A stretch of 64,000 nt of DNA from Pseudomonadales bacterium (GTDB taxonomy: Bacteria > Pseudomonadota > Gammaproteobacteria > Pseudomonadales > Pseudohongiellaceae), in assembly GCA_012103535.1 (NCBI GenBank), contig WLWQ01000003.1, positions 682,001-746,000 on the forward strand. Reading direction: 5' to 3'. Positions 9,010 through 17,290 of the stretch are shown here, in pieces (positions within the stretch are counted from its first letter, which is position 1; each line of letters opens with the position of its first letter). The notes beneath the pieces were generated by a model. That model did not search any database and had not been told where the DNA came from. It saw only the letters and a list, made by a program, of their open reading frames with translations. Both the position numbers and the translations under genes were made by a program.

Positions 9010-9975
9010 ATGAGCACTAAGAAACCACACCATTTTCTGGGCTTCTTCTTATCTCTCACGACAGCAGCGTTGTGGGGAATGCTTCCAGTTGCACTGAAGG
9101 AATTGCTCGCTGGAATGGATGCGTGGACTGTTGTCTGGTATCGGTTCTTAGTGGCAGGTTTGGTTTTGTTTTTCTGGTTAGTAATCCGCAAGGAATTACC
9201 AAATGTAATGGCGGTAAGTAGCAGAACTCGATGGTTCTTACTGCTAGCTTCTGCCGGCTTATGTATTAACTATTTCACTTTCGCCAATTCACTTAACTAC
9301 GTAAACGGAGAAACCAGTGAAGCGGTGATTCAGTTAACTACCTTATTTCTAATATTAGGAGGCGTATTTTTTTACAAGGAGCCTTTCGTTGGGATTCAGA
9401 AGATTGGAACCTTTTTAATTGTCATCGGCCTTGTGCTGTTTTTCCATGATCGCATGGCAGAATTTACGAGTTTTGAAAACACTCAGACTGTCGGTGTGTT
9501 TATCGTCATTATTTCGGCGATAGCCTGGACCGTCTATGCACTTTTGCAGAAGCAATTGCTCAGCTCTTTTTCGTCGCCACAAATCTTGCTTCTTATATAT
9601 GTGTTTTCAAGCTTGGCATTAGCGCCTTTTGTCGTGCCTTCGACACTACTGTCATTGTCTCAATTACAATTAGGCCTTTTAGTGTTCTGCTGTATTAATA
9701 CCTTGGTAGCCTACGGTTGCTTCGCCGAAGCGTTGAAACTCTGGGATGCGTCAAAAGTGAGCGCGGTACTGGCCCTGGCACCGTTGTTTACAATCGGTTC
9801 TCTAAGAATCATAGTCTACTTCAATCCTGATTATGCCTTTTCAGACCGGCTGAGCTGGCTCTCGATATTTGGGGCTCTGTTACTGGTTGTAGGTTCCATT
9901 CTCACCGCTCTGATGCCGGTGTTAGCGCAAAGAAATAAGGCCCTGACAGCGGATTCCCGGGTAACAGCAAATTAG
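9010..9975 (+). CDS. EamA/DMT-family inner-membrane transporter
   Basis: A 321-residue, highly hydrophobic protein with about ten transmembrane helices in two homologous five-helix EamA halves. AALWGMLPVALKELL begins the first half and ISAIAWTVYALLQKQLL the second. Members export or exchange metabolites such as amino acids or nucleotides. The start ATG 9010 has no strong Shine-Dalgarno sequence, and the preceding gap is short. Adjacent genes do not indicate a substrate. Confidence 0.88.
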   Translation: MSTKKPHHFLGFFLSLTTAALWGMLPVALKELLAGMDAWTVVWYRFLVAGLVLFFWLVIRKELPNVMAVSSRTRWFLLLASAGLCINYFTFANSLNYVNGETSEAVIQLTTLFLILGGVFFYKEPFVGIQKIGTFLIVIGLVLFFHDRMAEFTSFENTQTVGVFIVIISAIAWTVYALLQKQLLSSFSSPQILLLIYVFSSLALAPFVVPSTLLSLSQLQLGLLVFCCINTLVAYGCFAEALKLWDASKVSAVLALAPLFTIGSLRIIVYFNPDYAFSDRLSWLSIFGALLLVVGSILTALMPVLAQRNKALTADSRVTAN

Positions 9976-10100
9976 CCGCAATTCATTCGCCGCAATGTCG
10001 TTGACTAAGGCCGCGAAATGCGAAAAACTCGTCTTCTCTCGAACTCTATAGCTCCGGACCAGTTCCGAAATATCAAAAGAATAAGCGAGCGAATCAGCCT

Positions 10101-12107
10101 ATGTTGAAATCAAAAATTCAATCCGTATTGCTAGCCGTCGTCTGGCTAATAGTTAGCTCTTCAGCGCTAGCGGAAGTCACCAGAATCGAAGTATCCGTGC
10201 AAGACACACTATCCGATAGCGCAGTGGATTTTACTTATACCGCAATCCAGGGAGTGGTGTATTTCACGCTGGATCCTGCAGATCCTGCAAATTCCGAAGT
10301 AACCGACCTCCAATATGCCCCGACCAATAGCCAGGGACTGGTGGAGTATTCCGCAGACTTCAAACTGGTCGTACCGGATGACTCTATCGCCAATGGTGGA
10401 TTACTCTATATGGTGAACAATCGTGGTCGTGGATCTACGCCCCCGGAGAATTCACTACAGGATCCCCTGGCTGGATTGGGATATACCTATTTACTAACAG
10501 GATGGATCAACGAAATTACCGAAAGGCCTGGCGGACTAAGATTACACGCCCCAATCGTTGGCAGTGCACAAGATCGCATAACGGGCGAAGTGCGCTATGA
10601 GCTTAGTGTTAATTCCCCCGCTAACGATGTGAATATTGCTGGCGGCGGACATCTCGCTTATGAGCCAACACAGTCTGGTTTAGAAAATGCCAGTCTCAGT
10701 GAACGCCTCTACCAAACTGACCCGCGCCTGCCCATCGAACGATCACAGTTTGATTTACTAGTTAAAGATTCAGCGAACAGTAATCAAAAAGAGATAACAC
10801 TGAGTGTCGATGGTGGATTCAAACCTGGGTTTATCTATGAATTGATGTACGAAGCTCAGAATCCGGTACTGGCTGGCGCTGGTATGTCAGGTATCCGTGA
10901 TTTGGTTTCATTGATTCGTTATGGCGGCCAGGGTAGTGAACAACTGGATCAGTTAGAGATTCCTGATATCGAGCACACCGTGGCCTATGGCTTCTCCCAA
11001 AGCGGACGCTTATTGCGTCAATATATGTACGACGGTTTCAATGCCGATCTTGACCAGCGGCAGGTGTTTGATGGCGTTGTGCCATTCATAGCCGGTGGTG
11101 GTTACGGCATGTTTAACAATCGCTTTGCCATGCCAACTCGAACCAATGGTCAACACTCCAATTATCTTTTTCCCAACGATCTATTTCCTTTTACCTATGG
11201 CGATAGCACAGATCCATTTACCGGTAATACCGACGGCATCCTGAATAAGGCGAGAGCCTCGAATACCGTGCCGAAGGTAATGCATATTCAAACCTCTAAT
11301 GAGTATTGGATAAGAGCAGGGTCACTGCCTCACACCAATCCGGAAGGGACGGAAGATGCGCCACTACCTGAGGAAGTTCGCTTCTATACCATTGGTGGAT
11401 CGCAACACGGTTCAGGCAATGGTATTCCCCGCCCTGCATCCAGTGGGCAGCTGCCACCCAATCCAGGCATGTGGAATCCTATCGGTATGTCCTTAGTAGC
11501 GAGCATGTATGATTGGGTTGCGGATGGAACTGAACCACCTACATCGCGCTATCCCAGAATCGAAGACGACTCCTTAGTTGCTTCCCATGTTGATGACAGA
11601 ATTAATCGTGCCGCCTGGAACCGATTAAACTCAATAGCTCATCCATCTTCAATGTACAGACCGAGCCATAATAACTATGGTAGTCGCTGGGCTGATGAAA
11701 GGATTATCGATCAGCATCCCACATCCTCCGATCATTATTACAATCCTTTGGTTCCTGCAACGGACGCGGATAATAACGATTTAGGGCACAGTACTATTCT
11801 TCCGCCTGCTACTGCAGTGCCACTTGCCACATTTACTTCCTGGAATATGCGCGCACCAGACACCGGTGCAGAACGATCACTAGCGCGGTTGGCGGGAGGC
11901 TATATTCCTTACGCAAAGGACACGGTCACTGCATTAGCCAATAGGGATCAACGTAATTCTATTGCTGGTTTATATCGATCATATGATGATTACTTAGAAA
12001 AGTATGAAGCATCGACAGATCTGTTAATAGAAGAGGGCTATCTTCTAGCAGGCTTTAAGGAAGCCTACATGAACATAGCGCGTGCTATGGAAAGCGTATT
12101 CGAATAG
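10101..12107 (+). CDS. Exported alpha/beta hydrolase domain protein (Abhydrolase_10 type)
   Basis: A 668-residue protein with a signal peptide (cleavage near ALA/EV). A beta-rich N-terminal domain precedes a large alpha/beta hydrolase domain. The nucleophile elbow GFSQSGR places the catalytic Ser at about residue 299, and GGSQHGSG around residue 430 probably carries the catalytic His. The overall sequence resembles the long 'alpha/beta hydrolase domain-containing' proteins found in catabolic gene clusters of proteobacteria. It is likely a periplasmic esterase or amidase of unknown substrate. The gene is monocistronic, ends just before a Rho-independent terminator and converges on the SRPBCC gene. 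Confidence 0.85.
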   Translation: MLKSKIQSVLLAVVWLIVSSSALAEVTRIEVSVQDTLSDSAVDFTYTAIQGVVYFTLDPADPANSEVTDLQYAPTNSQGLVEYSADFKLVVPDDSIANGGLLYMVNNRGRGSTPPENSLQDPLAGLGYTYLLTGWINEITERPGGLRLHAPIVGSAQDRITGEVRYELSVNSPANDVNIAGGGHLAYEPTQSGLENASLSERLYQTDPRLPIERSQFDLLVKDSANSNQKEITLSVDGGFKPGFIYELMYEAQNPVLAGAGMSGIRDLVSLIRYGGQGSEQLDQLEIPDIEHTVAYGFSQSGRLLRQYMYDGFNADLDQRQVFDGVVPFIAGGGYGMFNNRFAMPTRTNGQHSNYLFPNDLFPFTYGDSTDPFTGNTDGILNKARASNTVPKVMHIQTSNEYWIRAGSLPHTNPEGTEDAPLPEEVRFYTIGGSQHGSGNGIPRPASSGQLPPNPGMWNPIGMSLVASMYDWVADGTEPPTSRYPRIEDDSLVASHVDDRINRAAWNRLNSIAHPSSMYRPSHNNYGSRWADERIIDQHPTSSDHYYNPLVPATDADNNDLGHSTILPPATAVPLATFTSWNMRAPDTGAERSLARLAGGYIPYAKDTVTALANRDQRNSIAGLYRSYDDYLEKYEASTDLLIEEGYLLAGFKEAYMNIARAMESVFE

Positions 12108-12127
12108 CAATTTGAATTGTGAATAGG

Positions 12128-12156
12128 AAGGGGAGCGTAAGCTCCCTTTTTATTTT
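12128..12156 (+). terminator. Rho-independent terminator of the hydrolase gene
   Basis: GGGAGC at 12131-12136 pairs with GCTCCC at 12141-12146 across a GTAA loop. The stem can extend to 9 bp with one G-T pair. It is followed by TTTTTATTTT. The T tract overlaps the stop codon of the converging SRPBCC gene. Confidence 0.85.
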
Positions 12157-12596
12157 CTCAAATTAATTCCGTATTCCAGGTAGGCCTTCAGGCACATGAT
12201 CATGTGCTGCCAACCGCCACAGTTGTCATAGCTGCCGCGAATACTTTCAGCGTCTTCCTGCCAACCGTCTTCGCTAATACTGAACATGGTGCTGTTTTCA
12301 TCCAGTGCTTCAAACTTCATGGTAACCGTAACTTCGTAGTCAGGAACTTCATCCGTTTTCTGCCACTCTTGTGAATTGAGTGTAAATACGATCAGTTCAT
12401 TTTCCTTCACAGTTTTTACATAGACTGGATGATCGCCGTAGTTTTCCCACCAATACACACTGGTTTCACCCTCCACATAGTCCTGACTGCATTTGTCAGT
12501 GAAGTAGTTAGACATTTCCTCACTGGACACTACTGCCTTGAAGACATCCGCCACTGGCTTGTTAATCTGAGTACTTACTGTGAAATTGCGCGCCAT
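12150..12596 (-). CDS. SRPBCC (AHSA1-like) domain protein
   Basis: A 148-residue START-like protein. It begins with FTVSTQINKPVADVFKAVVS, contains VTMKFEALDENSTMFSI, and ends with GGWQHMIMCLKAYLEYG, the typical amphipathic C-terminal helix of the AHSA1/SRPBCC group. No signal peptide is seen, so it should be cytoplasmic and bind a hydrophobic ligand. It is transcribed divergently from an ArsR-family regulator across a 71-bp gap, a well-known pairing in which the regulator controls the SRPBCC gene. A GAGGAGAGGAG purine run precedes the start. Confidence 0.88.
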   Translation of the reverse strand: MARNFTVSTQINKPVADVFKAVVSSEEMSNYFTDKCSQDYVEGETSVYWWENYGDHPVYVKTVKENELIVFTLNSQEWQKTDEVPDYEVTVTMKFEALDENSTMFSISEDGWQEDAESIRGSYDNCGGWQHMIMCLKAYLEYGINLRK

Positions 12597-12634
12597 TATT
12601 ATTCTCCTCTCCTCTTCATTCTCTATCTCTTGTC

Positions 12635-12662
12635 ATATATGCTATAAAAATATAACATGTAT
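12635..12662. promoter_or_regulatory. Candidate ArsR operator / overlapping promoters
   Basis: ATATATGCTATA (12635-12646) and TATAACATGTAT (12651-12662) form an imperfect inverted repeat, 10 of 12 positions complementary, around AAAA. It lies between the divergent SRPBCC and arsR-type genes, only 6 bp before the regulator start. Both arms contain -10-like TATA sequences, so a bound dimer could block both promoters. Confidence 0.5.
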
Positions 12663-12667
12663 TTCCA

Positions 12668-13015
12668 ATGGTCAAGCGCCCGTTAAAAAATAAGGAAGAT
12701 GAGCAGGACGAACTGGTCATTAAAGCCATAGCCAGTGCGGATCGGCGGCTTATTCTGGATTTGTTGCGAGATGAGCCGCAAACCACAGGCGCAATCTGCA
12801 AAGAATTGTCCTGGCTGAACCGTTGTACTGTCATGCAGCACCTTGGAGTGCTGGAGAAGGCGCGCCTGATTATTGCGCGTAAGGAAGGGCGGCAGCGCTG
12901 GAATTACCTGGATGTCAGCCCAATCCAACGCTTTCACGAGCGCTGGATTAAGGCTTATGCGGAGCCGTCTGCAAGTTTCTTAAGTCGACTGCGCAGCGAT
13001 TTAGAAAGTGCTTAG
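12668..13015 (+). CDS. ArsR-family winged-helix transcriptional regulator
   Basis: A 115-residue regulator. IASADRRLILDLLRDEPQTTGAICKEL begins the winged helix-turn-helix, RCTVMQHLGVLEKARLI is the recognition helix, and KEGRQRWNYLD is the wing. There are no paired Cys like those in metal-sensing ArsR, so it belongs with the metal-independent members that accompany AHSA1-like proteins. It probably represses itself and the divergent SRPBCC gene through the palindrome at 12635-12662. Its stop codon overlaps that of the converging beta-helix gene (TTAG at 13012-13015). Confidence 0.88.
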   Translation: MVKRPLKNKEDEQDELVIKAIASADRRLILDLLRDEPQTTGAICKELSWLNRCTVMQHLGVLEKARLIIARKEGRQRWNYLDVSPIQRFHERWIKAYAEPSASFLSRLRSDLESA

Positions 13016-14226
13016 TCGTCTCCTGGAATATCCAGTTCTACTGGAGCCAGACGCGGCAAGGTACAGCTATGGGGCTCAGGATCGTAGCTGACATCAGCTG
13101 GATCGAGACCACCTTTAAGATTAAGAAACGAAACAGTTGGATTCGATCCGAGACAAACGATATTGGATGTGTCAGCGCCTTCCTTTACCAGGCCTCCCCA
13201 GACGATATTAGGCGTATTCACTTGCGCAACTTCATGCCAGGCCAGCAGAAAGCGATGCCGTGGAGCAGTACCGCCACCTCGATACTCATTGTCATGTATA
13301 TAGATTTGTTCTGGGAAAGGATCGTAATTCGGATCATCGATAGTACGGCCACCTAAGGTGAAACTGTAAATCATGATGTTAACGTTGCCGTTATCCCAGA
13401 ATTCATTCTCATACACTTCGATGTTGTCATTGGCCAATACGAGTAATCCGGTGCCTGGTGGTACGTTGCCAACGATGGCACCTTCTGGTGCAAAGTTTTC
13501 CGTGTTATTGCGATAGATCTGATTATTGAATACTCGCGTGGCTTGCCCGCCTTGCACTTCAAGATTGGGTAAATCGAAAACCAAAACGCCCCCCGTATTA
13601 TTGGTTGCAACATTGTCATACACATCCGCAAAAGTTGAGTTCTCTATTTCGATTCCTGCGACGTTGTATTCGGCGCGGGAATTGCGCACAACAATCTGGC
13701 TGGATTGACCCACATAGATGCCAGCGTCTGCTGCGCCGATTGCTACCGATCCATCGATTAATATATTTCGAGATTGCACCGGATAAATGCCGTAAGCACC
13801 GTTCTCTGAATCTGGTCCATTGGTCCACTCGGTACGTACTCTGCGAATAGTGACATTAGTGCTTTCATTAACTTTCAAAGCATCGCCAACGGTATCTTCT
13901 ATTGCCAGATCTTCAATGATGAAATCATCTGCAGTAACCAATAGACCTTCGGCACCTTGTGCCTGGTTGGTAAAAGACAGAATCGATTCATCCATTCCTG
14001 CGCCGCGAATGGTTACACCGGGAACCGTCAGCGAAAGACTGCGGGTGAAATTGTGTGTTCCGGCGGGAACCTCGATGACGTCACCAGGCTGCGCTTCTAT
14101 TAATTGAACCTGAAAAGATTCTTCAAAACTAAGTTCCGGTGCAGAAGCAGGAGTCTCAGATTCTCCACAACTCACCAAAAAGCCAGCACCGATAAATGGA
14201 ACAAGATATTTCACAATTGTTTTCAT
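13012..14226 (-). CDS. Parallel beta-helix repeat lipoprotein
   Basis: A 404-residue protein with a lipoprotein signal (FLVSC, Cys at about residue 20) and a right-handed beta-helix made of repeated Asn/Val/Ile-rich rungs. Examples are NVTIRRV, NILIDGS, QIVVRNSRAEYN and NIEVYENEFWDN. The early PGDVIEVPAGTHNFTRSL segment is typical of the pectate-lyase-like start of such helices. It resembles the parallel beta-helix family often found beside cytochrome-like partner genes, though no such partner is adjacent here. It is probably a membrane-anchored polysaccharide lyase or binding protein. No catalytic residues can be assigned. Its stop overlaps the arsR-type stop. Confidence 0.82.
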   Translation of the reverse strand: MKTIVKYLVPFIGAGFLVSCGESETPASAPELSFEESFQVQLIEAQPGDVIEVPAGTHNFTRSLSLTVPGVTIRGAGMDESILSFTNQAQGAEGLLVTADDFIIEDLAIEDTVGDALKVNESTNVTIRRVRTEWTNGPDSENGAYGIYPVQSRNILIDGSVAIGAADAGIYVGQSSQIVVRNSRAEYNVAGIEIENSTFADVYDNVATNNTGGVLVFDLPNLEVQGGQATRVFNNQIYRNNTENFAPEGAIVGNVPPGTGLLVLANDNIEVYENEFWDNGNVNIMIYSFTLGGRTIDDPNYDPFPEQIYIHDNEYRGGGTAPRHRFLLAWHEVAQVNTPNIVWGGLVKEGADTSNIVCLGSNPTVSFLNLKGGLDPADVSYDPEPHSCTLPRLAPVELDIPGDD

Positions 14227-14339
14227 AGTCTTTCTCGCTAATTCAGATCCAATGGATCTTTAACATTACTCCTATGATGACATGATTTGCCGAGGAGCTG
14301 CATCCCCAATTGCAGTGTCTATAGAGGTTCAATCGCGGA

Positions 14340-14870
14340 TTATCTGGATACTACTTCGAACATCCAGATATCACCATTGCTGACGGTTTCTGCAGCCGCG
14401 AATGCATCAGCACCAGCACTCCCTCCGCCTGGGAAATATTTCCGCGCAAGTTCCGATAGCACAGGAACCACTTCCGGGCCTTCCATGATTCTTTCCAGGC
14501 GTTGTTCGTAAAGATTGCCATCGATTCGCACAATGATTCGATCATCGTCTTCGAGGTATAGAGGCCACTGCTTCCAGATGGCACCGTAGCCTGTGTTCAT
14601 ATAGCCACTCACAATAAACAAGCGACTTTCATGCACAGCCAGCCACACGATGCGAGAGCGGGCTGGGTCCATGGTCTGGAATTCGATCTCGCCTCGATCA
14701 GTCAGATAACTCCAGTCTGAAGGCGCCGTTGCGAGTTCTCCACTTCTAAATGGGCCGCCAGTAAAAACCTCAATCGGGCCATCAGTAAAGCGCATGCTGA
14801 ATAGAAACACGGCGACCGCAAGAACCAGCGTACCTGCTACGATTCCTAACCATTTCAATAATTTCTTCAT
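14340..14870 (-). CDS. Membrane-anchored protein of unknown function (paralogue of 23289-23831)
   Basis: A 176-residue protein. An N-terminal transmembrane anchor (VAGTLVLAVAVFLFSM) is followed by a compact beta-rich domain outside the membrane. The domain shares a clear pattern with the protein at 23289-23831: GGxxxxGE near the anchor, then (S/N)W(S/T)(Y/F), then an EIxFQ-type strand. Later come a D(D/E)-x-(I/V)-x-VR(I/L)DG-x-x-Y strand and an R-I helix. The copy here lacks the Cys pairs of its paralogue. I recognise no named family. It is divergent from another anchored protein at 15166. Confidence 0.7.
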   Translation of the reverse strand: MKKLLKWLGIVAGTLVLAVAVFLFSMRFTDGPIEVFTGGPFRSGELATAPSDWSYLTDRGEIEFQTMDPARSRIVWLAVHESRLFIVSGYMNTGYGAIWKQWPLYLEDDDRIIVRIDGNLYEQRLERIMEGPEVVPVLSELARKYFPGGGSAGADAFAAAETVSNGDIWMFEVVSR

Positions 14871-15045
14871 CTGTTTCCCCTCTCTGGATAAGCTGAAAGC
14901 TACTCGTTCCTGAGCATTTTGGCTAGAAATTCGGGGCCAATAAAGTGATCTAATCTAGTAAAAGAGCCGTAGAGTCTAGTACCTGTGGAATTATTGTTGG
15001 TTCAATATTTTCCTTAGTTGACGTGTAAACAGCTTCAATGCCCTT

Positions 15046-15092
15046 CGAACATTCTTACTCCAGAAGCAGTTTGTAAGAATGTTCGTTTTTTT
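15046..15092 (+). terminator. Strong orphan Rho-independent terminator
   Basis: CGAACATTCTTAC (15046-15058) pairs perfectly over 13 bp with GTAAGAATGTTCG (15073-15085), with a 14-nt loop and seven T residues (15086-15092). It points along the + strand, but no + strand CDS lies upstream; the preceding gene is on the other strand. It must therefore end a short + transcript from the 14871-15045 gap, or act as a leader attenuator for the gene at 15166. Confidence 0.8.
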
Positions 15093-15165
15093 GCCACTCT
15101 AGAAACTGTAAATTCGGAGAGGATTTCATTAAAGTGCGTCTTATCGATTCGCTAAGGGGGCAGTA

Positions 15166-15573
15166 ATGAAAATTTTACGCTGGGTGTTAGGAAGTGTTGT
15201 GGGGCTGGTGGTGCTGCTGCTGATTCTGCAAATGGTTGCGTCGGAACGAGTAGAAGTTGTAGAACTGCATACCCTGGACGAACAAGGCGAAGAGGTAACT
15301 ACCAGACTTTGGGTCGTAGACGATGATGGCTACCAGTATTTGCGAGTTGGTGCCGATGGCTCTGGCTGGTTTAGTCGAATTCAAGCGAACGAAGATTTTG
15401 CAGTTACTCGCAATGATCGTCGTTTTAGATACACGGCAGTGCTCAGAGAAGAAAAGAGCGAACTGATAAATGAATTGATGCAGGACAAGTACGGATGGGG
15501 AGACTCACTAATAGGAACCTTAGTAGGGAGTCGTGAAGCTTCAATCCCAATTGAACTGCACTTAGCAAATTAA
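15166..15573 (+). CDS. Membrane-anchored small protein, possible split-barrel fold
   Basis: A 135-residue protein with an N-terminal hydrophobic anchor (VVGLVVLLLILQMV) and a beta-rich domain of about 110 residues. The strand pattern (TTRLWVVDDDGYQYLRVG, WFSRIQANEDFAVTRND, FRYTAVL) and a final Leu-rich helix resemble the deazaflavin-dependent nitroreductase/PNPOx-like split barrels. That is a tentative fold guess. AAGGGGG lies about 5 bp before the ATG. The gene is preceded by a strong terminator hairpin at 15046-15092. Its stop overlaps the stop of the converging DUF4404 gene (TTAA at 15570-15573). Confidence 0.7.
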   Translation: MKILRWVLGSVVGLVVLLLILQMVASERVEVVELHTLDEQGEEVTTRLWVVDDDGYQYLRVGADGSGWFSRIQANEDFAVTRNDRRFRYTAVLREEKSELINELMQDKYGWGDSLIGTLVGSREASIPIELHLAN

Positions 15574-15833
15574 ATACCAATTCGACTCAATGAATTCACC
15601 AGCTCACGAATTATTTTTTCCGCAACGGGATGGGAAGCAGCAAAGGAAGCCTCAAGCGCAATCGCATCATCCAGAATAGTATTTTCTACAGTATCGATTT
15701 CCGGATTTACAAAATCTTGCACATTAGATTGAAGGCGGCGCGCATTTTCAACCACCTTTTTATCTATAGTTTCGGTGTTTTCAAGCTCGGCGATTAGTTC
15801 GCCTAACAATTGTTTGACTCTTTCTTCGCTCAC
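15570..15833 (-). CDS. DUF4404-like small protein
   Basis: An 87-residue, helical, acidic cytoplasmic protein. VKQLLGELIAELENT at the start and SHPVAEKIIRELVNSLSRIGI at the end match the DUF4404 pattern of two or three helices with a conserved P-x-(A/L)-x-x-x-I-R-E-L segment. No function is established for the family. A purine-rich GAGTGAGATGTGAGCG stretch precedes the start. Its stop codon overlaps that of the converging gene at 15573. Confidence 0.72.
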   Translation of the reverse strand: MSEERVKQLLGELIAELENTETIDKKVVENARRLQSNVQDFVNPEIDTVENTILDDAIALEASFAASHPVAEKIIRELVNSLSRIGI

Positions 15834-15870
15834 ATCTCACTCCTCGATTGAGATAATATTATGTTTGTCT

Positions 15871-16350
15871 TCAGTTAAGAATTATTGGAGCTAGATCAAA
15901 GATTGCAGTACTAATACTGCCATCGTCCTGACGCAGGCGTAACTGAATCTCCAGGTGCCCGCTGTCTACAATTTCATAACTGAGTCCACCAAACACCGCT
16001 TTGTTCTCTGTAACCGATTGAAACTTGAAAGTCACGTAGTCGTTTTTCTCTTCCCAACCACTAAAATCAGGATTGAAATGTTTGAGTCTCAATATCCAAC
16101 CTTCATCTGTTTCGACAATTTCCATAAATTCTGTGAAGGTTAATTCTTCGGTTGTTGATTGCTTAAAAATTCCAAACATGCGTCCGTCGCTGGGTGGAAT
16201 CCACATCTCTTCGGAAATACCGCCGAAGCCAGTTCCTGACCATGCGCCGGTTAGAAAAGCGAAATCGTCAATGGTTACTTCATCGTTCGCTTGAGCCGAT
16301 ACTGCCAGGCAAGGCGTTAACAATAGCGCGAATCTTCTAATTGAATTCAT
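15871..16350 (-). CDS. Exported DUF6265-like protein
   Basis: A 159-residue protein with a signal peptide (ending VSAQA). The conserved start of the family is visible: DFAFLTGAWSGTGFGG, followed by SEEMWIPPSDGRMFGIFK and a FMEIVETDEGW strand. Together these suggest a lipocalin-like beta-barrel of DUF6265 type. It is likely periplasmic, with no assigned reaction. It stands alone between DUF4404 (37 bp) and the divergent metallo-hydrolase gene. Confidence 0.75.
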   Translation of the reverse strand: MNSIRRFALLLTPCLAVSAQANDEVTIDDFAFLTGAWSGTGFGGISEEMWIPPSDGRMFGIFKQSTTEELTFTEFMEIVETDEGWILRLKHFNPDFSGWEEKNDYVTFKFQSVTENKAVFGGLSYEIVDSGHLEIQLRLRQDDGSISTAIFDLAPIILN

Positions 16351-16420
16351 CGTGTTCTCCTTGGAAACACTGAGTATTCTATTTTTACCCAGTTATGTGG
16401 TGAATTGCACCTGAAATATA

Positions 16421-16448
16421 AAGACAGTAATTCAGATTTTGCTATTAT
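16421..16448 (+). promoter_or_regulatory. Possible promoter of the metallo-hydrolase gene
   Basis: AAGACA (16421-16426), 16 bp, then TATTAT (16443-16448; 5/6 to the -10 consensus). The start codon at 16482 and its GGAG are suitably placed downstream. The -35 box is only 4/6. Confidence 0.35.
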
Positions 16449-16481
16449 CTAGACGAATTAGAACAGTGTTTGGAGACAGCA

Positions 16482-17288
16482 ATGAAAAAAATAATTCTGG
16501 CAGCATTTGCCTTGTTAGCGTTTTCTGCAGCAAATGCAGGACCCAAGCTCTATATATTCGATTGCGGTCACCTCAGCTTTCCCGACGTAAGTGCCTTCGG
16601 GATTACTAACGCAGAAACTGAAGTCAGAGAATTGTTTGTCCCTTGTTACCTAATTGATCATCCGGACGGTAAAATGATCTGGGATGCTGGCCTGCCTCTA
16701 GACATGGTCGGTCCACGGCAATCCGGTGCTACTAGCTGGTATGAAGAATCTATCATTGATCAGTTAGAGGCAATTGGTGTGTCGCCTCGAGATATCGACT
16801 ATTCTGCTTACTCTCACTTCCACTACGACCACGTCGGGGCTGCCAACGAATTTGCCAATGCCACACTGTTGATTCAGGAAACCGAATACCATGCGGCATT
16901 TTATGACGCCGAGAGCAATCCGGTTTTTCGCCCACCTCTCTACAGTGAATTGGAGAACTCGACCAAGGTGTTATTGCAGGGAGATCACGATGTGTTTGGC
17001 GATGGTAGCGTGATGGTTATTTCCGCACCTGGCCATACACCAGGACACCAGGTGCTTAAGCTGGAATTGGAAAATTTCGGGCCGCTGGTACTTTCCGGCG
17101 ATCTCTATCATTTCGAAGTCAGCCGTATGTTACGGCGTACACCTGTGTTCAACACCGATGCCGAAGAAACTCTACAGTCCATGAATAGGGTAGAAGTGTT
17201 AACCCAAGAAGCCGGTGCCACCTTTTGGATTGAGCATAGTTTGGAACTGGCGAACTCGCTTAACTTATCGCCCTACTACTACGACTAG
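16482..17288 (+). CDS. Exported metallo-beta-lactamase-fold hydrolase, AHL-lactonase-like
   Basis: A 268-residue protein with a signal peptide (ending ANA/GPKLY). The metal site is complete: H112-F-H-Y-D-H117, then APGHTPGH, SGDLYHF and a final WIEHS His. The order and the early PCYLIDHPDGKMIWDAGLP segment resemble the N-acyl-homoserine-lactonase branch of the MBL superfamily, which opens lactone rings. Being exported is unusual for a classic quorum-quenching lactonase, so other lactones or esters are possible. Start ATG 16482 is chosen over TTG 16470 because GGAG at 16472-16475 is 6 bp upstream of it. The downstream hydrolase starts 2 bp after the stop, so they form an operon. Confidence 0.87.
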   Translation: MKKIILAAFALLAFSAANAGPKLYIFDCGHLSFPDVSAFGITNAETEVRELFVPCYLIDHPDGKMIWDAGLPLDMVGPRQSGATSWYEESIIDQLEAIGVSPRDIDYSAYSHFHYDHVGAANEFANATLLIQETEYHAAFYDAESNPVFRPPLYSELENSTKVLLQGDHDVFGDGSVMVISAPGHTPGHQVLKLELENFGPLVLSGDLYHFEVSRMLRRTPVFNTDAEETLQSMNRVEVLTQEAGATFWIEHSLELANSLNLSPYYYD

Positions 17289-17290
17289 AA

